Assembly (NCBI GenBank): GCA_016866335.1
Contig: VGMT01000007.1
Span: 36,015-100,014, forward strand
Direction: 5' to 3'
DNA: 64,000 nucleotides
DNA from: Bacteroidota bacterium
Lineage (GTDB): Bacteria > Bacteroidota > Bacteroidia > CAIKAF01
This document shows, in pieces, positions 1 through 8,550 of this stretch (positions are counted from its first letter, which is position 1; each line of letters begins with the position of its first letter). The translations under genes and the position numbers were made by a program. Under the pieces are notes generated by a model. It worked only from the letters and a program-made list of their open reading frames with translations, did no database searches and had not been told where the DNA came from.

Positions 1-390
1 ACCGGTTCCGAAAAACAGGTTAAATGGATGAGTCATGCTACCAACCTCGCCTGCAGCAACTGCCACATACGAAGAACCTGCGGTTAGGGTAGGAAGAGCA
101 AACGATACCAAGGTGTCGTTGATGGTGGTACCCACACCGAACTCAGGAGCTACCGCTACACGGGCGTTGGTTAAACCTCCAGGCACCTGCAAATAGGTTG
201 TGGCTGCGCGGAAAGAAAGGTTGTCAATCAATGGATTGGAAGTAAAACCAGAGCCCAAGTCAACGTAGATATCTACGGTAGCCGCCGCTGGAGTTGGACA
301 GTTATGAATAATTTGCACATTGGCATTTTGAGCCTGAGCAACCACGATTGTGGAAGCAACGGCCAACATCGAAAGAAATTGTTTTTTCAT
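1..390 (-). CDS. DUF4397 domain secreted protein (3' part outside window)
   Basis: Open from the window edge to an ATG at 390; 130 codons are visible and the C-terminus lies beyond position 1. The start is MKKQFLSMLAVASTIVVAQA, a signal peptide cleaved near QA-QN. It is followed by a DUF4397-type beta-sandwich beginning VQIIHNCPTPAAATVDIYV, the characteristic pattern of that family. Function of DUF4397 proteins is unknown; they are cell-surface or secreted and common in Bacteroidota, often with a T9SS sorting tail, which cannot be seen here. It is transcribed divergently from the FAD oxidase at 552. Confidence 0.75.
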   Translation of the reverse strand, partial: MKKQFLSMLAVASTIVVAQAQNANVQIIHNCPTPAAATVDIYVDLGSGFTSNPLIDNLSFRAATTYLQVPGGLTNARVAVAPEFGVGTTINDTLVSFALPTLTAGSSYVAVAAGEVGSMTHPFNLFFGTG

Positions 391-492
391 TTTAAAGGTG
401 TTTAATTTGAAAGGGAAACATTGAACCTTAGTTTTTGTTTTCGCCGTTTTGAATTTTAAGAAACAAAACCACCCCAGTGTTCAGCAGATTCC

Positions 493-520
493 TTGAATTG
501 GTCAACATTTCCTTATTTTG
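493..520 (+). promoter_or_regulatory. Bacteroidota-type promoter for the FAD oxidase
   Basis: TTG at 493-495, an 18-nt spacer, then TATTTTG at 514-520, one base short of the TAnnTTTG -7 consensus. This would start transcription about 25 nt before the ATG at 552. Confidence 0.45.
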
Positions 521-551
521 CGTCGGTTTTATCTTTAACTAATTTTAAGGT

Positions 552-1970
552 ATGAATTGGGAGTATCAGCAACCAAACCAAGATGACAACAGGTTTTTGA
601 TGGAACTGCTTGGAGCGGAACGGGTGCGTTCCGATTCCGATTCCATTCAATCGGCGGCATCCGATATGACCGAGGACTTGGTTTTCTTGCCCGGCTTGGT
701 GGTTTTTCCCGAAACAACCCAAGAGGTAAGTCAAATTGCAATCCATTGCCATCAACGGAATATCCCCCTAACCGTTCGGGGCGCAGGGACCGGACTTAGC
801 GGCGGGGCTTTGCCCGTACAGGGGGGAATTGTTCTTTCTACCGCCCGAATGAACGCACTGCCCACCATTGATGAAGCCAACATGCAGGTTTTTGTTCAAC
901 CCGGCGTGATTACCCAAGTTTTGCAAGAATGCGTTGAAGAAAAGGGCTTGTTTTATCCGCCCGACCCATCCAGCCGCGGTTCTAGTTTTATTGGGGGTAA
1001 TTTGGCCGAATCCTCGGGTGGCCCACGGGCTGTTAAATACGGGGTTACAAAAGATTATGTGCTGAACCTTGAGGTGGTTTTGGCCGATGGCCGTATCATG
1101 CAAACCGGTGCCCGGGTGCTTAAAAACGCAACCGGCTACAATTTGACCCAGCTAATGATTGGTAGCGAGGGTACCTTAGCCATTATTACAGGTATTACGC
1201 TGCGGTTGATCCCTTTGCCGGCTTTGCGTTGGACCTTTTTGGTCCCTTTTCAGAATCCAAATCAGGCGGTTTCGGCCGTAGCCCATGTGTTCAAAGCCGG
1301 GCTAACGCCCTCGGCCATGGAATTTATGGAGCGCGAGGCCATTGCCTACACCCTTGCAAAGCGGCCCGATTTGTCTTTTCCGGAACCGAATTTGGCCCCG
1401 GCTTATTTGCTGGTTGAACTCGATGGTTTCGACGAAGACGAACTGCAGCGCCAAACCGAGAGGCTGATACCCGTTCTAGATGGCCATCAGCCCAATGAAA
1501 TTTGGATGGCTACCACCGCCGCCGAAACCGAGGGCCTTTGGAAGGTGCGACGTTCCATCGGCGAGGCCGTGAAATCGCATTCCATATATAAGGAAGAAGA
1601 CACGGTGGTGCCTAGGTACTTTTTGCCCGAATTGCTCAGCTATGTTAAGGACTTGGGTGCTGAGTTCGGCTTCGAATCGGTATGCTACGGGCATGCCGGC
1701 GACGGAAATCTGCATGTTAATATTCTGCGCGGACAGCTGAGCGAGCAGGCTTGGGAGCAAGAATTGCCCAAGGCCATCCGCAAATTGTTTCAGAAGGTCA
1801 AGGAATTGGGCGGTACCTTGTCGGGCGAACATGGCATTGGTTGGGTGCAAAAAAACTACATGGATGTGGTTTGCAGCCCGGCTCAGCTGGACATGATGCG
1901 CGGAATTAAGGCGGTTTTTGACCCAAAGCACATTTTAAATCCGGGTAAAATTTTCCCAGATACAGACTGA
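552..1970 (+). CDS. FAD-linked oxidase, GlcD/D-lactate dehydrogenase family
   Basis: Flavoprotein of 472 aa that oxidises a 2-hydroxy acid such as glycolate or D-lactate. The N-terminal FAD_binding_4 (PCMH) domain carries RGAGTGLSGG at 76-85. The C-terminal FAD-oxidase_C domain carries GHAGDGNLH near 378-386 and GEHGIG near 424-429, both typical of GlcD. Length fits single-subunit members. It stands alone, with no glcE or glcF neighbour, and no iron-sulfur segment is present, so the exact substrate cannot be told from sequence. The stop is followed after 26 bp by a structured repeat (1997-2140). Confidence 0.88.
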   Translation: MNWEYQQPNQDDNRFLMELLGAERVRSDSDSIQSAASDMTEDLVFLPGLVVFPETTQEVSQIAIHCHQRNIPLTVRGAGTGLSGGALPVQGGIVLSTARMNALPTIDEANMQVFVQPGVITQVLQECVEEKGLFYPPDPSSRGSSFIGGNLAESSGGPRAVKYGVTKDYVLNLEVVLADGRIMQTGARVLKNATGYNLTQLMIGSEGTLAIITGITLRLIPLPALRWTFLVPFQNPNQAVSAVAHVFKAGLTPSAMEFMEREAIAYTLAKRPDLSFPEPNLAPAYLLVELDGFDEDELQRQTERLIPVLDGHQPNEIWMATTAAETEGLWKVRRSIGEAVKSHSIYKEEDTVVPRYFLPELLSYVKDLGAEFGFESVCYGHAGDGNLHVNILRGQLSEQAWEQELPKAIRKLFQKVKELGGTLSGEHGIGWVQKNYMDVVCSPAQLDMMRGIKAVFDPKHILNPGKIFPDTD

Positions 1971-1996
1971 AGAATCGCTGCTTTTTTTGATTTTTT

Positions 1997-2140
1997 GGGC
2001 GGCAGCCGGGCTTTCAGGGGTAGTCCGCGGTGGCCGGAAAGCGGGCCCAGCGGGCTTGCGGTGGCTCCTAAAGTCGCCTCCGCGCCACGCGGGCCCAGCT
2101 CCGGCCCCCTTGCGGGCAACTCCCTTCAATCCCTGCCGCA
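1997..2140 (+). repeat. Structured 143-bp dispersed repeat, copy A
   Basis: Begins GGGCGGCAG and ends CTTCAATCCCTGCCGCA, preceded by a T-run. The ends pair (GCGGCAG with CTGCCGC). The long inner arms GGTGGCCGGAAAGCGGGCCC and GGGCCCAGCTCCGGCCCCC pair. The apical hairpin is GCGGTGGC, loop TCCTAAAGTC, GCCTCCGC. GC content is far above the flanking genes. It lies in the 302-bp space between convergent genes, 26 bp after the FAD oxidase stop. Further copies are at 23014, 33992, 57554 and 61252. Confidence 0.9.
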
Positions 2141-2210
2141 AAAACGAATCTGCCCCGGTATTTAATGGGTGGCTCAGCGCCTTTCTGCTTTTCAACTTGG
2201 CCGCATTACT

Positions 2211-2246
2211 AAAATAAAAAAGGGCCAAACAAACGTTGACCCTTTG
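2211..2246 (-). terminator. Intrinsic terminator for the Zn-peptidase gene
   Basis: On the minus strand AAAGGG, an 18-nt interior including a further GC pair, CCCTTT, then TTTTATTTT. It starts 27 bp after the stop at 2273, on the side facing repeat copy A. Confidence 0.7.
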
Positions 2247-2272
2247 CAATCTAAATAAGACCTGCGCTTAAA

Positions 2273-2962
2273 TTAATCGCGCCGCCCTAAAAACATCATT
2301 ACATAATACAGCAGAACAGTAAGCGAAGATAGGGCCGCAACAACGTAGGTGGTTGCCGCCAAACGCAAGGCTTGACTCGCTTTTTCATGCTCCTCTCCGT
2401 AGGTCAGTCCGGTGCTGTTCAACCACATCAACCCACGGTGCGTTGCATCGAATTCAACGGGCAGGGTAACCAAGCTAAACAGGGTGATGGCACCCTGAGC
2501 CACGATAATGATTATGAGCATGGTTTCGTTGTTGTACAAGTTGAACATCAGCCCCCCAAAAATAGAAGCCAGAAAAATAAAGTTGATAACCTGGTTGCTA
2601 ATGTTAACCAATGGAACCATGGCAGACCGAAACTGCAAAAAAGGATAGGCCGTAGCATGCTGAACAGCGTGTCCACATTCATGTGCCGCTACCGCTGCTG
2701 CCGAAACCGAGGCTCCGTTGTACACCTCTGGGCTTAGGTTTACGGTTTTGTTTGCAGGATTGTAATGGTCGGTTAAAGTACCTTGAACACAGGTTACCTG
2801 AACGTCGTTGATTCCGTTTTCCCTAAGCATTCGTTCTGCCACTTCTCGGCCGGTTAGTCCAGACTTCAATGGAACTTTGGTGTAGGCATTAAAACGGTTT
2901 TTCAGGCGCATGCCTACCAGCAAGCTAACCACCATAAAAAAGCCAATGATTAGAAATAACAT
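2273..2962 (-). CDS. YugP-type membrane zinc metallopeptidase
   Basis: Protein of 229 aa of the Zn_peptidase_2 (YugP) family. A hydrophobic N-terminal anchor is followed by the zinc signature HECGH at 94-98 within AAHECGHAVQHA. Two or three C-terminal membrane segments lie around residues 130-155 and 195-222. The family is predicted to act as neutral zinc metallopeptidases in the inner membrane; substrates are unknown. Monocistronic, with its own terminator downstream. Confidence 0.85.
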   Translation of the reverse strand: MLFLIIGFFMVVSLLVGMRLKNRFNAYTKVPLKSGLTGREVAERMLRENGINDVQVTCVQGTLTDHYNPANKTVNLSPEVYNGASVSAAAVAAHECGHAVQHATAYPFLQFRSAMVPLVNISNQVINFIFLASIFGGLMFNLYNNETMLIIIIVAQGAITLFSLVTLPVEFDATHRGLMWLNSTGLTYGEEHEKASQALRLAATTYVVAALSSLTVLLYYVMMFLGRRD

Positions 2963-3138
2963 AGTTTTAGATTATTTAATTTTGGAATTCAAAGTTCGCA
3001 TTTTTTAAAGGCATCTACAAGGTTGTTCAATCTCAGGCACGTTAAAATTGTATAAAGTGCATGAATGGAACGCTTACCTGGTATCGAATTGGTCTTTTTG
3101 GGTTTTAAAACAATCCTTTTGGGCAGATTGCTGCATTT

Positions 3139-4272
3139 TTAAACAGGCATTTCCATGACCTCATAGGTCTTGTAAATTTCTCCTCCTATGTTCAGTAAAG
3201 GCCTTTTCATGGGTTCATTGTCTTCCACAATGTAGCTGGCTTCGGCCCAAGTTGCGCCGCGTTCCAATCCCCGTTTGGTAATTTGCAGGTACATAAGGGC
3301 ATCCAATCCTTTGCGTTGGTATTCGGGCAATACACCCAGAATAACAATTCGTACGCATTTTATTTTTTTGGCCTTGGTAAACATATCTATCCAATTGAAG
3401 GGAAATAAATTGCCCTTCCACGACCGGAATACTTCGTTGTAATCGGGCAGGCAAATGCATCCCCCAACCACCTCGCCATCTACTTTGGCCAGCATAACCA
3501 ATCGTGGGTCGGTAATTTGCTTTAATTCGGTGGTTATGTTGTCAAATTCGGCATCGGTTAAAGGCACCCAGCCGTGGTTGTTGACGGTAGTCCAGGCTTT
3601 GTTAAAAAGCCCCCTAAAGGTTTTAACTCCCTCGTCAAAACGCTTCATATCCAAATCGACCAGTTCAAAATTCAGGCGATGTTTTAATGCAGCCTCAATC
3701 CGATCTATCCGTTCAAGGTTCTTTTCAAGAATTTTAGGTCCATCAAACCGAAAGGCGAACAATTTTTTGATGGGCTGCAAACCGTAAGCGGCATACAAAG
3801 AATAATACCAACGTGCGTTGTAGGTTGATAGAATTACATGTTGCTGGTCAAACCCATCAATCATTACCCCGTAATCTTCGTTTGATGAAGGACTGGCGGG
3901 TCCCCGCATGTGGGAATAATTTCGGTCTTTCAACCATGCGCGGGCGGTATCCAAAAGGCTATTTGACACTTCAACATCGTTGATGCATTCAAAAAAACCA
4001 AAAAAGCCCACCCGGTCTTTCCAGGTTTCGTTGTGAAGGTGGTTGACGATTGCCGCAATGCGTCCCAGCACTTTGCCATTTCTTTCCGCAATAAAGGCCT
4101 CCATTTCCCCATGTTGAAAAAAGGGGTTTTTGTCTTTTTGAAATACCTTTCGGTAACTGCTTTTTAATGGAGCCACCCAAATAGGATCGTTTTTGTAAAT
4201 CTCCCAAGGGAAAAAAATGAATCGTTCCCAATCTGATTTGCTTGAAACTGTGCGTATAGTTATTTGGCTCAT
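3139..4272 (-). CDS. GNAT-like N-acetyltransferase (YghO-type)
   Basis: Protein of 377 aa. The N-terminal third (DPIWVAPLKSSYRKVFQKDK, then AFIAERNGKVLGRIAAI) matches the YghO-like family of large GNAT-fold proteins. The C-terminal part has GVLPEYQRKGLDALMYLQI, the acyl-CoA-binding V-x-P-x-x-x-x-x-G/A type loop. Substrate is unknown. A promoter-like TACTTTTA on the minus strand (4325-4332), with TTG 21 nt further upstream, precedes it. It is divergent from trmN6. Confidence 0.75.
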   Translation of the reverse strand: MSQITIRTVSSKSDWERFIFFPWEIYKNDPIWVAPLKSSYRKVFQKDKNPFFQHGEMEAFIAERNGKVLGRIAAIVNHLHNETWKDRVGFFGFFECINDVEVSNSLLDTARAWLKDRNYSHMRGPASPSSNEDYGVMIDGFDQQHVILSTYNARWYYSLYAAYGLQPIKKLFAFRFDGPKILEKNLERIDRIEAALKHRLNFELVDLDMKRFDEGVKTFRGLFNKAWTTVNNHGWVPLTDAEFDNITTELKQITDPRLVMLAKVDGEVVGGCICLPDYNEVFRSWKGNLFPFNWIDMFTKAKKIKCVRIVILGVLPEYQRKGLDALMYLQITKRGLERGATWAEASYIVEDNEPMKRPLLNIGGEIYKTYEVMEMPV

Positions 4273-4395
4273 TCTGCTTTTATTAGGGTTTCGGCCGAAG
4301 CTGCAATTCGATTTTTTTCAGGGTTAAAAGTAGCGATTTTGCGATTAGATTGCCAAAGTGCTGGGCTAGGGCTTGGCCTGTGTTTCAATGCGTTT

Positions 4396-4403
4396 TACCT
4401 TTG
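4396..4403 (+). promoter_or_regulatory. TAnnTTTG promoter element, near-leaderless trmN6
   Basis: TACCTTTG ends three bases before the ATG at 4407. With the usual -7 position, transcription would begin at or next to the start codon, which argues against the upstream in-frame TTG or ATG alternatives. Confidence 0.6.
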
Positions 4404-4406
4404 AGC

Positions 4407-5123
4407 ATGGCTAAGCACACGGGGTTCAATACTGTTTTCCGTTTCAAGGAATTTACCTTGCACCAAGGCAATGAGGTTTTTCGGTTGGGTACCGATGCCG
4501 TTTTATTGGGTTGTTGGGCTCATCTTTCGGTTCAGGGTGGGCCCATTCTTGATGTGGGCACAGGAACCGGCGCACTGGCACTGATGGCGGCCCAACGGAC
4601 TAGCCGAGAAATTTTGGGTATTGACATATCGGCCGAATCGGTAAACCTAGCTCAAAAAAATGCAAATTTAAGCCCTTGGTCATCCAGGATTCGGATGCTC
4701 GAGGCCTCCATCGAATCGTTTCAGCCCGAGGTTTCTCCCTACGATATCCTAATGAATCCTCCTTATTTTTTAAATCATACTCCCAACGCTCGGGCAGATT
4801 TAAGTTCAGCGCGGCACGGGAGTAGCGATTTACCTATGCGGTGGTTCGGTAGCCCCGCCTTTTTGAACATGGAACAGGGCAACATTCACATGATTATTCC
4901 CTCGAGTTCTTTTTTGATTTGGGAAAAGGCATGGAAACACCATGGTTGGTTTTTGAATAGGCATTTAAGGGTTCAAGGACGTTATCAGGGTCCAATAATT
5001 CGGTCGGTTTTAGGTCTTAGCCGAACCCAATCTAGGGTGCACATGGAAGAAATGTACGTTTACGAATTAAACGGAGACCGCAGCGTGGGGTATCGGAACC
5101 TTAGCGCTCAATTTTATTTGTGA
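4407..5123 (+). CDS. trmN6: tRNA1(Val) (adenine-37-N6)-methyltransferase
   Basis: SAM-dependent Rossmann methyltransferase of 238 aa. Motif I is DVGTGTGALAL at 49-59 and the catalytic N-P-P-Y tetrad of N6-adenine methylases is at about 116-119. The opening (FKEFTLHQ, then FRLGTDAVLLG) is diagnostic of the TrmN6/YfiC family, which modifies A37 of tRNA-Val. The start at 4407 is preferred over an earlier in-frame start at 4350 because of the TACCTTTG promoter directly upstream and the family's N-terminus. Convergent with the CNNM protein gene. Confidence 0.87.
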   Translation: MAKHTGFNTVFRFKEFTLHQGNEVFRLGTDAVLLGCWAHLSVQGGPILDVGTGTGALALMAAQRTSREILGIDISAESVNLAQKNANLSPWSSRIRMLEASIESFQPEVSPYDILMNPPYFLNHTPNARADLSSARHGSSDLPMRWFGSPAFLNMEQGNIHMIIPSSSFLIWEKAWKHHGWFLNRHLRVQGRYQGPIIRSVLGLSRTQSRVHMEEMYVYELNGDRSVGYRNLSAQFYL

Positions 5124-5141
5124 GGCACTGAGGCTTTAGGG

Positions 5142-6434
5142 TTAATTATCTAGCGCGATTCGAGCCTTAACTTCTTGAATTTTTCGCTCACTTACCCGAG
5201 TCATTAAAAAATGAAAGGAATCAATTTTTATTTCTTCGCCTTGCTCGGGAATTCCCTGAAGGTGATAAAGAATGAAGCCCGCTAAGGTTTCATAATCTTC
5301 ATGCTCCGGAATGTTAAGGTTGTATTTGCTATTTAAGGTATCGATTTCAAGCCTGCCCGACCACAAAAAAGTGGTTTCATCAAGTTGCCTGTCGGTTAAA
5401 GCGTCCTTATCGTGTTCATCTTGAATTTCACCCACCAATTCTTCAATGATATCTTCTAGGGTAATTAGGCCAGCGGTTCCTCCATACTCATCAACCACAA
5501 TGGCCAACGACTTGTGCTGCTGGATAAATTGTGTCATTATGTCTTTTATGGGAGTGGTTTCGGCTACAAAAAAGACAGGACGCAAAATCGCTTTAATGGA
5601 GGGAGGGCTGGTAAACAAATCAAAACTATGTGCAAAGCCAATCACCTCGTCAATGCTATCGGAATACACAACAATTTTTGAATGCCCCGATTCAATAAAA
5701 GACTTCCTTAGGGTTTCTATGTCGGCCAACTGCTCAATGGCGGTAATTTCATTTCTAGGAATCATGCATTCCTTGGCTTTGACCGAAGGAAATTCAAGGG
5801 CATTTTGCAAAATCAAAACTTCGTTTTCAACCTTGGCCTGTTCCTCTTTTGCATCTTCTGTAAGCTGCCTTAGGTAGTAGTTTAGGTCAGCCAGATCTAC
5901 CCCTTGGCTTTGGTTGTCGGTTTTGATTTTCAATACACTGCGAACAACCCAATTGCTAAAACCAGTAATGATGACCACAGGCAATTTTAAAACTACATAA
6001 AATGCATAGGCAGGCCCAGAAAAAATGGTCAGCATTTTGTTGGGCCGCAATGCAAAAACGGCTTTAGGAAGGTATTCAGCAAAAAATAAAATCAAAATCG
6101 TGGCAATACTGGTTTGAACAATTAGGCTTGTAAGCTCGGCCCCTTGCGGCCCAAATTTTGAAACATAGGCTTCATTTACAATGGGAGTCAACCAATTTCC
6201 CATAATCAAACCATACACGACCAAGGCCAAATTATTGCCTACCAATAAGGTGGCAATAAATCGGGATGGATTTTGGGTGAGTATACTTAACATTTTGGCG
6301 GTAAGGCCTTTACGGTTTTTCTCAAGTTCCAATTTCAATTTGTTGCCTGTAATAAAGGCAATTTCAACACCCGAAAAAAAGGCTGAAAGCAGTACGGCGG
6401 TTAACAGCAATACAAAATCAGCGAAACTCATCAT
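5142..6434 (-). CDS. CNNM/CorC-type membrane protein with CBS pair
   Basis: About 430 aa from the ATG at 6434 (the next codon is also ATG). Domains in order: DUF21/CNNM membrane domain with four helices (residues ~1-185), a CBS pair (~200-325; EYGGTAGLITLEDIIEELVGE at its end) and a C-terminal CorC_HlyC domain. Related proteins are called hemolysin-family or GldE-like and are linked to divalent-cation efflux; direct hemolytic activity is not implied. Last gene of the coaX-to-lptC run, after a 163-bp gap. An in-frame extension upstream to 6482 lacks membrane character and is rejected. Confidence 0.85.
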   Translation of the reverse strand: MMSFADFVLLLTAVLLSAFFSGVEIAFITGNKLKLELEKNRKGLTAKMLSILTQNPSRFIATLLVGNNLALVVYGLIMGNWLTPIVNEAYVSKFGPQGAELTSLIVQTSIATILILFFAEYLPKAVFALRPNKMLTIFSGPAYAFYVVLKLPVVIITGFSNWVVRSVLKIKTDNQSQGVDLADLNYYLRQLTEDAKEEQAKVENEVLILQNALEFPSVKAKECMIPRNEITAIEQLADIETLRKSFIESGHSKIVVYSDSIDEVIGFAHSFDLFTSPPSIKAILRPVFFVAETTPIKDIMTQFIQQHKSLAIVVDEYGGTAGLITLEDIIEELVGEIQDEHDKDALTDRQLDETTFLWSGRLEIDTLNSKYNLNIPEHEDYETLAGFILYHLQGIPEQGEEIKIDSFHFLMTRVSERKIQEVKARIALDN

Positions 6435-6597
6435 GGCGTAAAAGTAGGCAAAAGGGAATTCAATTGTCAACGGATTCGGCAATTGAACTTAAAACCTTTT
6501 TAAATATTCACAGTGCCTGCATGCAACTGCGACGCAATGCCGAAGGCCCAACCCAAAATGAAACCCTACCTAATTTCTGAAATTAGAGGGCAATCTT

Positions 6598-7140
6598 TTA
6601 TTCGTTGACCACAAAACTACCCACCGGAACCAAAAATTGATACTCGGTAAAGTCTAAATTTGCCCTCATTCCCAACCCCCGTATAAGTTGGTTCCCCGAC
6701 CGTATTCCTACTTCTTCGGGGCAGGTAATTTCCCCCTCTTTGTTGGGCATCTCCTTCCAATACAATACCGTTGTTTTAAGGGTGTCTCCTTTGGGATTTG
6801 TAACGACAACCGAGCCGCTTGCTCGAATTATGCTTGTTTTTTCAAACATCACAGCAGAATCGGCCGACAAGCTCGAAATGACCCTTCCTTGACCATCTAA
6901 AAACCGCATATTTAATCCTTGAGGCATTTGGCTTCTGGGGTTCTCGCCTCCAAAAATCTCTCTTAAGGGGGCCTTCATTTCAAAGCGTTGCTTTCCAGAA
7001 TCGCTGTAGGCCAATACAAAATCCTTGGTTACCAGCAATGGAATGTTGTTCGATTGGGGCAAGGGTATTACCTCTTGCAAATTGTTTGAGCAAGCAATGA
7101 GACCCAATCCCAACCCAAGCCAAACTAAGACTTTGCGCAT
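6598..7140 (-). CDS. lptC: LPS export protein LptC (lipoprotein-like)
   Basis: 180 aa. Lipobox LIACS places the acylated Cys at 17, and the rest is an LptC-type beta-jellyroll (DFVLAYSDSGKQRFEMKAP, ASGSVVVTNPKGDTLKT, YWKEMPN). In the Lpt bridge this domain passes LPS from the LptBFG extractor to LptA. Bacteroidota forms often carry a lipoprotein signal instead of the transmembrane anchor of E. coli, as seen here. It begins 4 bp after the TPR gene stop and shares its operon. Confidence 0.85.
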   Translation of the reverse strand: MRKVLVWLGLGLGLIACSNNLQEVIPLPQSNNIPLLVTKDFVLAYSDSGKQRFEMKAPLREIFGGENPRSQMPQGLNMRFLDGQGRVISSLSADSAVMFEKTSIIRASGSVVVTNPKGDTLKTTVLYWKEMPNKEGEITCPEEVGIRSGNQLIRGLGMRANLDFTEYQFLVPVGSFVVNE

Positions 7141-7144
7141 GTTT

Positions 7145-8530
7145 TTAACGGGTACGAACCGTGGTGGTGGTTTGAATCCAGCACCCTACGTTTACCGTAT
7201 CTCCGTCTTTCATTTCGATGAAGAAGCAATCCGATTTCAAAGGATATGACCCAGCCATGTTGTTCAATCTTTTTTGTGCCTTTTCCGCAACCGAGGGGTC
7301 AAGATTTTTGGCTTTAATGTACTGGTCAGATGCTGCCCAATAGGCCCCAAACGAAGTACATTTGTCGTCTGTACTGCAGGACCCACCTGAACTGGCATAC
7401 AAATCGCCGATAAAAATATAGGGCTCCCCCCAGTTGGGAAGAATTTCTGCCGCCATACGAGCCGCCTGCCGTGCTCCAGATAAACTGCCAGCTTCTCGTT
7501 GAGCCGAAGCTTGGACCATTAGAAATTTCGCCTTTTTGGTTGGATCTTCCTCCAAATCAACGGCTTTTTTAAATGCGCTTACAGCTTTAGCTTCTTCTTT
7601 TGAGATGGTATACATTCTACCTAAGCGAAGGTAAGCCGTGGCATTCGGAAAGAATTCCGCATTTTTTTCCATGATGGCAAGAAGATTGACGTTGCCAGCA
7701 TATTCAGGTTTTTTGGCGCAAGATTTTCTATCCAATGCCGCTGAGGTCTTTCTGATCCAAGAAGAATCTCCAGATTTACTTGCAAAGTCTCGTTCCACAA
7801 CTTCCATCAAGTTTTCGCAGGTCAAGCAGGGACCAGCCAATTCGCTGACCTTATTTTGTGCTAAGAGGAAGTTGTTCAATTTAACGCTATCTGCTTCACC
7901 TACTTTTTCAAGGCCAAGGTCAATAAAATCGCTAATCAAATTGTAGGCATCAATCACATCTCCGCAGTCTTTTTTGTTGGCCTTACGCAAATAGGCAGTA
8001 TAAATCATATGCAAATACATAACCTGAGCCTCGGTGTTTTCTTTTTCCAATTCCAAGGCACGTTTGCTCATGGTGTAAATCTCTTCCACTTGGTTTTTAT
8101 CATACACTGCCAAAGCTTTCACTTTCTTTCCTAAAATAAAGCCTTCGGTTCCATATTTGGAATCTTGCCTCCCTGCTTCAAAACGCTTTTCATAGAGCAA
8201 AAACAGCGTGTCAATCCATCCTTTTTTTCTGGTTTCATCGCTTTCAGATTTAATCAAATCTTGAAGCATAACTTCTCCCCGAATATAAAGTCCGGTTCCA
8301 GGAGTCAAGCAATTCGCAATCAAATATCGGAAAGCCGGTAAGGCATACTGGTAGTCCTTAATTTTGGCATTGTCGGTAAAAATTTGGAACTCTTTTTTGC
8401 ATTCCTCGCTTCCAGAGGCTTCTCCTTCGGCTGCGGGTTCGTCTTGCGCCCAAGCCAGGTTGTTCATACTCCCCAGAGTTAGCAATCCAAAGCTAAGTAA
8501 TCCGATGTGCAAAATCTTAAAACGCTTCAT
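7145..8530 (-). CDS. Secreted TPR protein in the coaX-lptC operon
   Basis: 461 aa with a signal peptide ending at about ANNLAWAQ. An acidic stretch (EEPAAEGEASGSEE-like) is followed by helical repeats. Clear TPR-like pairs lie near residues 290-400 (AYLRLGRMYTISKEEAKAVS, FLMVQASAQREAGSLSGARQ). Cys pairs in the C-terminal third (CSTDDKC, then two single Cys) suggest a periplasmic disulfide-bonded domain. Function is unknown. The gene sits at this position between an outer-membrane protein and lptC, which suggests a role in envelope assembly. Confidence 0.8.
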   Translation of the reverse strand: MKRFKILHIGLLSFGLLTLGSMNNLAWAQDEPAAEGEASGSEECKKEFQIFTDNAKIKDYQYALPAFRYLIANCLTPGTGLYIRGEVMLQDLIKSESDETRKKGWIDTLFLLYEKRFEAGRQDSKYGTEGFILGKKVKALAVYDKNQVEEIYTMSKRALELEKENTEAQVMYLHMIYTAYLRKANKKDCGDVIDAYNLISDFIDLGLEKVGEADSVKLNNFLLAQNKVSELAGPCLTCENLMEVVERDFASKSGDSSWIRKTSAALDRKSCAKKPEYAGNVNLLAIMEKNAEFFPNATAYLRLGRMYTISKEEAKAVSAFKKAVDLEEDPTKKAKFLMVQASAQREAGSLSGARQAARMAAEILPNWGEPYIFIGDLYASSGGSCSTDDKCTSFGAYWAASDQYIKAKNLDPSVAEKAQKRLNNMAGSYPLKSDCFFIEMKDGDTVNVGCWIQTTTTVRTR

Positions 8531-8550
8531 GGCTCTTTTTTTGTTAAAAG

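Noticed and set aside
1935..2249. ORFs across repeat copy A on both strands
   Set aside because: Frames open only because of high GC content; the protein is Pro/Arg/Ala-rich with no homology, and the region is a hairpin repeat. The same holds for ORFs at 23007-23231, 33891-34136 and 61207-61455.
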